Source of the DNA: Myxococcales bacterium
Lineage (GTDB): Bacteria > Myxococcota_C > UBA6777
NCBI GenBank assembly: GCA_027005175.1
Contig: JALTMC010000511.1
Coordinates: 1 to 14,957 of the forward strand
Direction of reading: 5' to 3'
DNA: 14,957 nt
Positions 1-6,962 of the stretch are shown in pieces. The notes under the pieces are model-generated. The model saw nothing but the letters and a program-made list of their open reading frames with translations, was not told the DNA's origin and made no database searches. How positions within the stretch are numbered: the stretch's first letter is position 1; each line of letters opens with the position of its first letter. Made by a program: the position numbers and the translations under genes.

Positions 1-101
1 CGTGGATGGGTAGGATGGTGAGATTTCGTGGAGTCATTGCGAATTTGCGACAGTCCAAAAGAAAGGTGAAGTTGTTGTTGGATGTTGAGGCTCAGGCTCA
101 T
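1..101 (-). CDS. Possible start of a leftward gene, cut by the window edge
   Basis: On the - strand an ATG at 101-99 opens a frame that stays free of stops to base 1, giving 33 residues that begin MSLSLNIQQQLHLSFGLSQ. It begins one base after the stop codon of the preceding small frame (105-103), and both lie downstream of the leftward promoter at 308-336. There is no strong ribosome binding site, so any translation might depend on coupling to the small frame. The piece is too short to assign to a family. The call rests on promoter direction and tight spacing only and could easily be chance. Confidence 0.25.
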   Translation of the reverse strand, partial: MSLSLNIQQQLHLSFGLSQIRNDSTKSHHPTHP

Positions 102-102
102 C

Positions 103-237
103 TCAATAGTAAACACAAATCAAGTCTGGAGAGACCAAGCCCCCCATATATCGAGCACGCCGAGAGGTGAAATACATCAAATGAGAGGTCAAACGTACGA
201 ACACACCAAAGGGTGTTTTCAGGAGATATCGCGACAT
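103..237 (-). CDS. Candidate 44-residue small protein
   Basis: A - strand frame starts at ATG 237-235, directly after an in-frame TAG, and ends at TGA 105-103. GAGGG lies a few bases upstream of the ATG and may act as a ribosome binding site, though the spacing is short. The frame sits about 65 bases inside the transcript predicted from the promoter at 308-336. The product would be basic and rich in aromatic residues, starting MSRYLLKTPFGVF. No family is recognised. It may be a real small protein, a leader frame for the gene starting at 101, or noise in an untranslated leader. Confidence 0.2.
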   Translation of the reverse strand: MSRYLLKTPFGVFVRLTSHLMYFTSRRARYMGGLVSPDLICVYY

Positions 238-307
238 CTACCCTCAACAACAATCACTCGAATACCAACCAAAGGAAGCACAAAGACCTTGACCTGAGTC
301 AGCAATC

Positions 308-336
308 ATCATACTTCTAACAAAAGCTGATTTCAA
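308..336 (-). promoter_or_regulatory. Leftward sigma-70-type promoter
   Basis: Read on the - strand, a -35 box TTGAAA (336-331) is followed by exactly 17 bases and a -10 box TATGAT (313-308). Five of six bases match consensus in each box and the spacing is ideal. Transcription would begin near 300 and run towards base 1, away from the phosphoesterase gene. This is the strongest promoter-like sequence seen in the left half. The assignment rests on sequence pattern only. Confidence 0.5.
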
Positions 337-364
337 GGCATAAAAAGATGCGCATGGTCCCTAA

Positions 365-1636
365 ATGAAGAGTGTTACAATGCAACGCCATTTACTTATT
401 CCACCACCAAGAGCAGACAAACTTCTTGTGATTCTCAGTGATATCGAGATGGGCAGTGGTGGCCCTACCGATGATTTCCCACAGACAGACTACCTGGCTC
501 AATTAATTAAAAGTTATAACCAAGAGCCCTTTCACAACAAGCACGTGGAACTCATCTTCAATGGAGACACCTTCGACTTCTTAAAAGTCAGTGTGGAGGG
601 GAAATACCCACACTGTATTACAAGAGATATCGCTCTTGCAAAGTTGAACAAGGTAGCCTCTGTACACTCCATTTTTTTCCAAGCCCTACAAGATTTCCTT
701 TCCTATGACAAAGCCCACCGCAAAGTCACCTTTATCGTGGGCAACCATGACCAGGAGCTGCTGTTTCCAGAAGTACAAGCTGCCATAACAACACTCTTGG
801 ACAACCCACAGAACCTCTCATTCCCAGGATTGGCTGTGGAAATCGGCGATGTGCATATTGAGCACGGTAGCCAAAAAGACAGCATGTTTCACATTGATCC
901 TGCGCAGCCTTTTATCATGTACCAGGGTGAGCCCATACTCAACCTCCCATGGGCAAGTGTAGCTCTTCTCGAAGCAACCATACCTATGCATCCAGCTCTG
1001 TATCATTACGATCGCCTCAAACCCAGAAATACCGTGTTTCAGCTACTTCCAGAGTTAAAAGATCTGCTGATGTCTCGTTTCTGGCAATACTGGCTCCACG
1101 ATTACTGGATTGGCGTTTGGAAAGGAAAAGATCCACTCCGAAAATTAACCTGGACCATGTTTAAAGAGGTCTTGTACCGTTTTCGCTCTCACGATGCAGA
1201 TATCTCAGTTCGTCGATACTACCAGGCCATGCTTCGACATTCGAAACACAAACGGTTGCTCGTTATTGGTCATGAGCATGAACCATACTGGTGGGGAGAA
1301 GGGAATAAAAAACTCCTACAAACAGGTTGCTTTCGCAATGAGTTTATGGTGGAGACATCCGATGATGGGGAGATCAAACAAGATCTGCTTCCCTGTGTCT
1401 ATGCGGAAGTTTGGATGCAAGAAGAACATGTCGTTCGCTCCTATCTCGTCGAACTCAATAGCTCAGCTCCTCCTGCAGGGTATATCCCTGATTCTATCTT
1501 TGCACGCCTCCCTTATATCAAAAAACACCTCGGAGAACGCAAGGAACATCAAAAACATCAAGAGGCCTGGGAGGCCCAAGAAAAGAATGAAGAGAAAAAA
1601 CTTCACCCCAAGCCCCCCTCACAGCAGTTTAAATAA
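365..1636 (+). CDS. Calcineurin-like metallophosphoesterase
   Basis: This 423-residue protein belongs to the two-metal calcineurin-like phosphoesterases, which hydrolyse phosphomono- or diesters. The motifs appear in family order: SDIE (residues 25-28), GDTFD (67-71), GNHD (126-129), HG (167-168) and GHEH (302-305). In the first block the usual second metal ligand His (DxH) is Glu28, which is unusual. The region between 170 and 290 is longer than in LpxH-type enzymes, and the C-terminus (about 389-423) is a charged Lys/Glu/Gln tail. There is no signal peptide, so a cytoplasmic location is expected. The substrate cannot be told. It could be a UDP-diacylglucosamine-type, nucleotide or phospholipid hydrolase. 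The start is uncertain: ATG 365 has no ribosome binding site, whereas the in-frame ATG at 380 has GAAGAG seven bases upstream and still retains all motifs. The gene is followed 8 bases later by the permease gene, so an operon is likely. Confidence 0.85.
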   Translation: MKSVTMQRHLLIPPPRADKLLVILSDIEMGSGGPTDDFPQTDYLAQLIKSYNQEPFHNKHVELIFNGDTFDFLKVSVEGKYPHCITRDIALAKLNKVASVHSIFFQALQDFLSYDKAHRKVTFIVGNHDQELLFPEVQAAITTLLDNPQNLSFPGLAVEIGDVHIEHGSQKDSMFHIDPAQPFIMYQGEPILNLPWASVALLEATIPMHPALYHYDRLKPRNTVFQLLPELKDLLMSRFWQYWLHDYWIGVWKGKDPLRKLTWTMFKEVLYRFRSHDADISVRRYYQAMLRHSKHKRLLVIGHEHEPYWWGEGNKKLLQTGCFRNEFMVETSDDGEIKQDLLPCVYAEVWMQEEHVVRSYLVELNSSAPPAGYIPDSIFARLPYIKKHLGERKEHQKHQEAWEAQEKNEEKKLHPKPPSQQFK

Positions 1637-1644
1637 GGACGACA

Positions 1645-2949
1645 ATGACGCAGCACAGAAAAAGAAACAAGAACCTCGGATTGCTCGAACTCATCGCCAT
1701 TGCTTTGGGAGGAATGGTTGGTGGAGGGATCTTCACAATCCTTGGGATATCCGTATCTATGATCGGTAATCTCACCCCCATCGCCATCACTATCGGTGGA
1801 TTCATCGCCTCATTGGCTGCCTACTCTTATGTCAAGCTCGGTATTTACTATAAAGATGAAGGAGCAACCTATTCCTTCTACAAACGAACTTATCCCCATT
1901 CGCATTTTTCAGCGTCTGCCATTGGATGGTTTATTATTTTCGGATACATCAGCACCTTGGCATTGTACGCCTACACATTCTCCTCGTACGCCATCAGCAG
2001 CACATCCTTTGCCAACAATATCTGGATAAGAAAAGGGGTTGCGATTGGCGTCATCGCTCTTTTCACACTGATCAATCTATGGAGTGTGAATGGTATGGGG
2101 AAAATTGAAGATTTAATGGTCTATACCAAATTAATCGTATTGAGCATTATCTCCTTTGTATTAATACAGAACGGAACAACCTCTTTTGGAACATTTGTAG
2201 AGAATATGGCGTTGGATGCGGGAAGATCGAGCGTCTTCTCGATCCTCATCGTCTCTTCTCTTACCTTTGTTGCCTACGAAGGGTTTCAATTGGTCATTAA
2301 TGCCGTCAACGAGATGACAGAGCCTGAGAAGAATATCCCACGAGCTATTTATTCAGCAATTCTATTGGCTGTTTTAATTTATGTCATCATAGCAATGGGA
2401 GCACTCTTTGCGATACCCACAGAACAAATCATAAAGAATCAAGAGTATGCCTTGGCAGCCGGAGCGGGAAAGGTTCTTGGAAAGCTCGGAACCGATCTTG
2501 TTATTGTAGGCGCAATCCTGGCAACAAGCAGCGCCATCAGTGGGACAGTCTTTGGCTCATCAAGACAAATGGCTGTGATCGCAAAAGATGGATTTTTCCC
2601 ACACTGGCTATCGATCCGAAAAAAGACGAGCCCACACAATGCAATCCTAGCTATGGCTGTCATGGCAAGCCTACTGGTCGTAGTCGGTGGACTTGAGTTA
2701 ATTTTGGAGTTTGGAAGCATCACTTTCTTGTTAGTATCGCTCCTTATGGCAATCGCCAACTACAAAATCCGAGACAAGACAAACTCATCCAAGTCTTTAA
2801 CTGTTTTGTCTATCGTAGGCTTGGGCCTTGGTGGCATCTTGATTCTATATTACGAATTAACAAACAAGTGGGAGCAGATGCTCGCCATTATCTTCTTGTA
2901 CCTTATCCTCGCATTGGGAGCTTGGATATACGCCAAGAGAAAGGAGTAA
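1645..2949 (+). CDS. APC-superfamily amino acid/amine permease
   Basis: This 434-residue inner-membrane protein is predicted to import or exchange amino acids or amines. It has the length and about twelve hydrophobic segments of the family. Family marks include the glycine-rich unwound first helix (residues 22-30, GGMVGGGIF), the sixth-helix signature near FVAYEGF (208-214), the following EPEKNIPRAI (226-235), and the SSRQMAVIAKDGFFP block (305-319). There is no long soluble domain, and the C-terminus ends KRKE, as expected inside the cell. The ribosome binding site AAGGA (1635-1639) overlaps the stop codon of the upstream phosphoesterase, so translational coupling is likely. The permease and the phosphoesterase are therefore probably made together, although a shared biochemical role is not evident. 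The substrate cannot be read from the sequence. Confidence 0.9.
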   Translation: MTQHRKRNKNLGLLELIAIALGGMVGGGIFTILGISVSMIGNLTPIAITIGGFIASLAAYSYVKLGIYYKDEGATYSFYKRTYPHSHFSASAIGWFIIFGYISTLALYAYTFSSYAISSTSFANNIWIRKGVAIGVIALFTLINLWSVNGMGKIEDLMVYTKLIVLSIISFVLIQNGTTSFGTFVENMALDAGRSSVFSILIVSSLTFVAYEGFQLVINAVNEMTEPEKNIPRAIYSAILLAVLIYVIIAMGALFAIPTEQIIKNQEYALAAGAGKVLGKLGTDLVIVGAILATSSAISGTVFGSSRQMAVIAKDGFFPHWLSIRKKTSPHNAILAMAVMASLLVVVGGLELILEFGSITFLLVSLLMAIANYKIRDKTNSSKSLTVLSIVGLGLGGILILYYELTNKWEQMLAIIFLYLILALGAWIYAKRKE

Positions 2950-2977
2950 ATCCAAGCTAGAACCAATCCCTGTAAAA

Positions 2978-3009
2978 AAAGAGTTCTCAGGATCAGGCTG
3001 TAACTCTTT
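2978..3009. repeat. 8-bp inverted repeat after the permease gene
   Basis: AAAGAGTT (2978-2985) and AACTCTTT (3002-3009) are perfect complements around a 16-base loop, 28 bases after the permease stop. The loop is long, the stem is AT-rich and no T-run follows on the + strand, so it is a weak terminator at best. Read on the - strand, the stem is followed by further T residues, but no gene ends there. Confidence 0.3.
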
Positions 3010-3114
3010 GTCAAAGAAGTAGACAATAAATCTAAGAATAGCGACCCAAGAAGTTGAACAAGTGCGTTTGTAGAAGAACCCGAATGTTCTCGCAGATGTG
3101 ATTCGAGATATTCA

Positions 3115-3133
3115 AGCGATTAAATAAATCGCT
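3115..3133. promoter_or_regulatory. Palindrome: possible operator or hairpin
   Basis: AGCGATT (3115-3121) and AATCGCT (3127-3133) form a perfect 7-bp inverted repeat with a 5-base AT-only spacer. It lies 164 bases upstream of the glutamate-synthase-like start codon. The size and symmetry suit a dimeric repressor site, while the short spacer also allows an RNA hairpin. No T-run follows, so a terminator role is weak. Confidence 0.3.
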
Positions 3134-3166
3134 GTTCCTACATAACTTGGAGAATAGCAATCATAA

Positions 3167-3298
3167 GTCACTTTCTCATACTTACTTGGGAAACTTGAAT
3201 TCTCCAAATGAAAACGTCACTTTCTCATACTTACTTGGGAAACTTGAATTCTTCAAATGAAAACGTCACTTTCTCATACTTACTTAGGAGATTTGAAT
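3167..3298 (+). repeat. 49-bp tandem repeat (2.7 copies) ending in a start site
   Basis: Unit 1 (3167-3215) and unit 2 (3216-3264) are each 49 bases and differ by one base (C at 3204 against T at 3253). Unit 3 (3265 to about 3298) is partial. Each unit begins GTCACTTTCTCATACTTACT. In unit 3 the segment TTGGGAAAC of the first two units is TTAGGAGAT, which creates the AGGAG ribosome binding site (3286-3290) used by the next gene. The start codon ATG 3297 falls at the unit's end. There are no spacers between units, so this is a tandem duplication and not a CRISPR array. Confidence 0.9.
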
Positions 3299-3300
3299 GA
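3208..3300 (+). CDS. Possible 30-codon leader frame coupled to the next gene
   Basis: An ATG in the first tandem unit (3208) opens a 30-codon frame through the repeats, beginning MKTSLSHTYLGNLNSS. It ends at TGA 3298-3300, which overlaps the start codon of the glutamate-synthase-like gene in the classic ATGA arrangement. Such overlap often couples translation of two frames. Against it, no ribosome binding site stands at normal distance from 3208, and the repeat length (49, not a multiple of three) makes each copy read in a different frame. It is a candidate only. Confidence 0.2.
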   Translation: MKTSLSHTYLGNLNSSNENVTFSYLLRRFE

Positions 3301-4844
3301 CTGTTCGAACGAAGTTCCAGTTCTTGACTCTATTCATTCTGGTGTCTGTCGGGACGATCTCCCTCTACTGGCCACCGGTTTGGTGGTCCATGTTATTTTT
3401 CGGACCCCTTATCCTTCTCGGCGTTGTAGATATCTTTCAAAAACCTCACTCAATTCGACGAAATTTCCCGATAATTGGGCATGGACGATACCTGCTAGAG
3501 GCGGTGCGTCCAGAGATTATGCAATACTTCGTTGAGACCGATACAGAGGGACGTCCCATCAACAGGATCCTTCGTTCACTGATCTATCAAAGAGCCAAGA
3601 AAGCAAATGACACCACTCCCTTTGGAACCCAGATGAATGTCTACCGGGCGGGTTATGAGTGGATGCCGCACTCCATGTATGCAAAGTCGATAGAAGGGCT
3701 TGAGGCCGATCCAAGAATTCAGATCGGCGGGCCGAGTTGCAAACAACCTTACTCCGCAAGCGTATTAAATATCTCTGCGATGAGTTTTGGCTCGCTAAGT
3801 AAAAATGCCATTATGGCTCTGAACTGGGGAGCCAAACTGGATAACTTTGCCCACAACACAGGGGAAGGAGGGCTAAGTCCTTATCATTTAAAACACGGTG
3901 GAGATATTATTTGGCAAGTGGGAACTGGATACTTTGGTTGTCGAAAAAAAGATGGGACCTTTAATCCAGAGACCTTTCGCGAGAATGCAACAAAACAACA
4001 AGTCAAAATGATCGAGATCAAGATATCACAAGGAGCCAAGCCGGGGCATGGTGGGATACTTCCCGCCATCAAGAACACAGCAGAGATCGCAGCCATTCGA
4101 CATGTTGAACCCCACACAACCGTCCACTCTCCCCCTGCCCATTCTGCCTTCTCCAGCCCCATCGAGATGATGAATTTTATCCAAGAGCTGCGTGAATTAT
4201 CAGGCGGAAAACCTGTTGGATTTAAGATCTGTATCGGGGTCGAAAAAGAATTTGAAGACCTTTGTCAAGCGATGATTGAAACAGGAATCAAGCCCGATTT
4301 TATCACCATCGACGGTGGAGAAGGAGGCACAGGGGCAGCTCCTGTTGAGTTTTCCAACTCTCTCGGTATGCCACTGCGCGATGGTTTAATTTTTGCGAAT
4401 CGGATGCTCATAGGATACGACCTCAAAAAAGACATTAAGCTCCTGGCTTCTGGAAAGATCATCTCTGGATTCCATATCGCGAGAGTTTTAGCTCTCGGTG
4501 CAGACGCCTGCTATAGCGCACGCGCCATGATGCTCGCACTTGGTTGTATCCAGGCTCTCCAATGCCACAACAACACTTGCCCTGTTGGAGTCGCCACACA
4601 AAATGACTCCCTGCTCAAAGGACTTGTTGTGGAAGAAAAAGCAAAGCGAGTGGCAAACTATCACCACGAAACGATTTATAGTTTGCGAGAGATCGTAGCA
4701 GCTACCGGCCTCTCCTCACCCAGTGAGATCTCACGCCATCATATTTACAAGCGAGTTGGAATCAACAAAGTCATGACATACGACGAACTCTTTCCCTGTG
4801 TTGAGCAAGGAGCTTATTTAAAAGCATCAGACTCACCTGAATAA
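3297..4844 (+). CDS. Membrane-anchored glutamate-synthase-type FMN/[3Fe-4S] protein
   Basis: This 515-residue protein matches the FMN-binding synthase domain of the large glutamate synthase subunit, in the stand-alone form known from many bacteria (YerD-like). Two hydrophobic segments (about residues 8-25 and 28-45) would anchor it in the membrane. The alpha/beta-barrel follows with SAMSFGSLS (160-168), SQGAKPGHGG (244-253), GGEGGTGAAP (340-349) and a phosphate-binding SGKIISGFHIARV stretch (385-397). The iron-sulfur motif C-x5-C-x4-C is intact (Cys417, Cys423, Cys428), followed by PVG. It lacks the N-terminal glutaminase domain and the C-terminal beta-helix of true GltB, and no small-subunit gene is nearby. 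It therefore probably does not make glutamate from glutamine by the standard route, and its substrate is unknown. The start is well supported by AGGAG (3286-3290), six bases before the ATG. Confidence 0.88.
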   Translation: MTVRTKFQFLTLFILVSVGTISLYWPPVWWSMLFFGPLILLGVVDIFQKPHSIRRNFPIIGHGRYLLEAVRPEIMQYFVETDTEGRPINRILRSLIYQRAKKANDTTPFGTQMNVYRAGYEWMPHSMYAKSIEGLEADPRIQIGGPSCKQPYSASVLNISAMSFGSLSKNAIMALNWGAKLDNFAHNTGEGGLSPYHLKHGGDIIWQVGTGYFGCRKKDGTFNPETFRENATKQQVKMIEIKISQGAKPGHGGILPAIKNTAEIAAIRHVEPHTTVHSPPAHSAFSSPIEMMNFIQELRELSGGKPVGFKICIGVEKEFEDLCQAMIETGIKPDFITIDGGEGGTGAAPVEFSNSLGMPLRDGLIFANRMLIGYDLKKDIKLLASGKIISGFHIARVLALGADACYSARAMMLALGCIQALQCHNNTCPVGVATQNDSLLKGLVVEEKAKRVANYHHETIYSLREIVAATGLSSPSEISRHHIYKRVGINKVMTYDELFPCVEQGAYLKASDSPE

Positions 4845-4884
4845 TGTACAAACATTCGGGTCAACGCCCCCACACAACCCGCTT

Positions 4885-4997
4885 GATTCAGCCTGCGGCT
4901 TCACCCCGACGGGGCTGCCTGCGCAGGTCGGGCTTCGCTCTCGCTGTCGATTCTGACGGCCCCACGATCGGGAGGGGGTATCCACGCCCATAACATA
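4885..4997. repeat. GC-rich hairpin-forming intergenic element
   Basis: Between the synthase-like gene and the symporter gene there is a block distinctly richer in G and C than its AT-rich flanks. It can fold: CCCGAC (4905-4910) pairs with GTCGGG (4927-4932), and inside it CTGC (4915-4918) pairs with GCAG (4923-4926), with a GGGG bulge. A second G/C-rich part (about 4958-4990) contains GGCCCC and GGGAGGGGG. No reading frame with coding character crosses it. The look is that of a dispersed intergenic palindromic element (REP/MITE-like), but only one copy is in the window. It may also end transcription of the upstream gene. Confidence 0.4.
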
Positions 4998-5034
4998 AGA
5001 GTTTTTTTCGGAGGAGTTGAGGTCTGGGTTTATT

Positions 5035-5063
5035 TTGCTTCTGATGGCTCCCTTTTGTATACT
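5035..5063 (+). promoter_or_regulatory. Sigma-70-type promoter of the symporter gene
   Basis: A -35 box TTGCTT (5035-5040) is separated by exactly 17 bases from a -10 box TATACT (5058-5063). Transcription would begin near 5070, giving a leader of about 25 bases before ATG 5096 that includes the purine-rich AGGGAG at about 5082-5087. Position, direction and spacing all fit the symporter gene. Confidence 0.55.
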
Positions 5064-5095
5064 TCATCCATTTCAATCATACAGGGAGTGGTGGG

Positions 5096-6913
5096 ATGCA
5101 ATTGCACTGGATTGACTGGTTTATCATCCTTGGTTATGGAGTGCTGGCCTTTGGAATAAGCCTCTGGTTCTCTCACAGAGCCAGTGAAAATGTCAGTGAG
5201 TTCTTCATCGCAGGTCGTAAGCTAACGTGGTGGATGGCCGGAACCTCCATCGTAGCCACAACCTTCGCAGCAGACACTCCGCTCGCAGTATCAGGCTGGA
5301 TTCGCTCCGGCGGTATTTACAAAAACTGGTTCTGGTGGTGTATCCTACTTGGCGGCATGATGTGTGTCTTCTTTTATGCCCGCTTGTGGCGTCGTGCAGA
5401 GATCCTGACAGACGTTGCGTTTAATGAGCTGCGCTACGACGGTAAGCCCGCCGCAGCCCTTCGGGGTTTCATGGCCGTCTACAAAGGGGTCCTCTACAAT
5501 TGTATCGTCATGGGATGGGTGATCCTGGCCATGTCCAAGATCGTCAAAGCGATCTTTATCGATGTGGCAGACAAGACATTCCAACTTCCTATCGCCGGAA
5601 CCGTGAGCTTTGACACAGCCCTCATCGTCGGCCTCGTACTCTTCGCTCTATGTTATACCCTGCTCAGCGGTTTCTGGGGTGTCGTCATGACCGACCTGGT
5701 TCAGTTTGTGATGGCTATGGTTGGCTCCTACGCCCTCGCAGGTATCGTACTCTGGAAGATGGGTGGCCCCTCTGGAATGGTAGCCAAAGTCCAAGCTGCT
5801 CCCGGATTTAAGCCGGAGATGCTCACGATTCTACCCTCCTGGGAGGCTGGCTCTGAAATCGCACTGTTTACCTTTGTCATCCTGATCACCATCAAATGGT
5901 GGGGCAATGGAGAAGGCTCTGGATATATCGCACAGAGGCTCTTTTCCGCCCGTAGCGAGCGAGACTCTGTGCTCGCTGCGCTCTGGTTTAATATCGCGCA
6001 CTATGTTCTTCGCCCCTGGCCCTGGATCATTGTGGGAATTGCATCCATTGTCTACTTTCCACTCGCTAGCAAAATGGATCCTGAGATGGCCTATCCCCGG
6101 ATGATGCTCAAATTCCTTCCCATCGGCCTCAAGGGAATGATGGTGGCGTCCCTGTTGGCCGCATTTATGAGCACCATCGACACGCACCTCAACTGGGGCT
6201 CTTCTTATCTTGTCAACGATCTCTACAAACGATTTCTCGTCAAAGATGCCACAGACAAACACTATGTGGCCGTCTCCCGTTGGGCCATGGTTCTACTGAC
6301 TGTTCTTGCAGGCATCACAACCTGGAATATGGACTCCATCAAAAATGCCTGGATCTATTTGGCTGTACTCACTTCCGGTGCTGCGCTAGCATCACTTCTG
6401 CGTTGGTTCTGGTGGCGCATCAACCCTTGGTCCGAGATATCAGCCATGATGGCCTCCTTTGTCCTAGCCAATGGCAAACTCTGGCTCTGGTGTATCGCAA
6501 AAGTAGGTATCAACCTGCCTACCTCCTGGCTCGACTCATTGAACTACTTCTATGGCAAAGAGACCTGGGCATTGCGGCTGCTGGTCGTCGTGCTCCTCTC
6601 CACGGTCGTCTGGCTCACTGTCACTTTTATGACACAACCCTCTTCGCAGAAACACCTCGAACGATTCTATCGCAGACTCCGACCCGGTGGATGGTGGGGA
6701 CCTGTAGCAAAACACTGCCCAGAAGTCACAGCGGACCCCATGAAACCCCAATGGTTTTCGTGGGCCTGTGGAGTCACCTGTGTCTACGCCATGCTGTTTG
6801 CCGTTGGATTCTTCTGCCTTGCTCGCCCCGGATCCGGCGCAATTGCGCTGCTACTGTCCTTGCTCTCAGGCTGGGGATTGGTCTCCTTCTTCCCCAAAGA
6901 ACAAGAAGCCTGA
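5096..6913 (+). CDS. Sodium:solute symporter family transporter
   Basis: This 605-residue inner-membrane protein belongs to the SSS family, which couples uptake of sugars, amino acids or organic acids to sodium entry. The N-terminal helix is followed by the family's FFIAGRKLTWW motif (residues 36-46) and a conserved TFAADTPLAVSGW block (56-68). In the eighth core helix, LLAAFMSTIDTHLNWGSS (353-370) aligns with the known sodium site of vSGLT, and the ligands Ala356, Ser359 and Thr360 are retained. The SARSERDSVLAALWFN loop (284-299) is typical of a subgroup with this Trp-rich style. The C-terminal part (about 510-605) carries a cytoplasmic stretch and two further hydrophobic segments beyond the core. 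The substrate is not known. AGGGAG precedes the ATG, and the promoter at 5035-5063 suggests a single-gene unit. The gene converges with the lipoprotein gene, with 49 bases between their stops and no convincing terminator there. Confidence 0.9.
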   Translation: MQLHWIDWFIILGYGVLAFGISLWFSHRASENVSEFFIAGRKLTWWMAGTSIVATTFAADTPLAVSGWIRSGGIYKNWFWWCILLGGMMCVFFYARLWRRAEILTDVAFNELRYDGKPAAALRGFMAVYKGVLYNCIVMGWVILAMSKIVKAIFIDVADKTFQLPIAGTVSFDTALIVGLVLFALCYTLLSGFWGVVMTDLVQFVMAMVGSYALAGIVLWKMGGPSGMVAKVQAAPGFKPEMLTILPSWEAGSEIALFTFVILITIKWWGNGEGSGYIAQRLFSARSERDSVLAALWFNIAHYVLRPWPWIIVGIASIVYFPLASKMDPEMAYPRMMLKFLPIGLKGMMVASLLAAFMSTIDTHLNWGSSYLVNDLYKRFLVKDATDKHYVAVSRWAMVLLTVLAGITTWNMDSIKNAWIYLAVLTSGAALASLLRWFWWRINPWSEISAMMASFVLANGKLWLWCIAKVGINLPTSWLDSLNYFYGKETWALRLLVVVLLSTVVWLTVTFMTQPSSQKHLERFYRRLRPGGWWGPVAKHCPEVTADPMKPQWFSWACGVTCVYAMLFAVGFFCLARPGSGAIALLLSLLSGWGLVSFFPKEQEA

Positions 6914-6962
6914 AACCAAGATGCCTCCAAGCACACCACGCCTCAAAAAAGTTGTTTTGTCC

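Larger units (their letters stand above)
1..364. other. Left-edge region without a confident gene
   Basis: No reading frame here resembles a known family. The longest + frame (82-297) has an unremarkable composition rich in Thr, Arg and Ser, and it lies against a strong - strand promoter. Another + frame is open from base 3 to a stop at 168-170 and could be the tail of a gene cut by the window edge, but nothing in it is recognisable. The region's best-supported element is the leftward promoter at 308-336. No clear + strand promoter for the phosphoesterase gene was found between 298 and 364. Confidence 0.5.
2950..3296. other. 347-base intergenic region with repeats
   Basis: This gap separates the permease gene from the glutamate-synthase-like gene and is richer in A and T than its flanks. 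It holds an 8-bp inverted repeat (2978-3009), a 7-bp palindrome (3115-3133) and a 49-bp tandem repeat that reaches into the next gene's start (3167-3298). I saw no consensus promoter with correct spacing. CATACT occurs once in each tandem unit and resembles a -10 box, but no matching -35 box lies 16-18 bases upstream. Confidence 0.6.

Noticed and set aside
82-297. 71-residue + strand frame at the left edge
   Set aside because: It has no recognisable motif or ribosome binding site and lies against a strong opposing promoter.
3167-3298. CRISPR-like repeated units
   Set aside because: The units follow each other without spacers, there are fewer than three copies, and the last one merges with a gene start; it is a simple tandem duplication.
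5002-5008. Run of seven T as a terminator
   Set aside because: No hairpin stands directly before the T-run; the nearest stable fold ends about 70 bases upstream.
6914-6962. Shared terminator between the convergent symporter and lipoprotein genes
   Set aside because: Only a weak AT-rich pairing (CAAAA with TTTTG) is present; it is too short to call.
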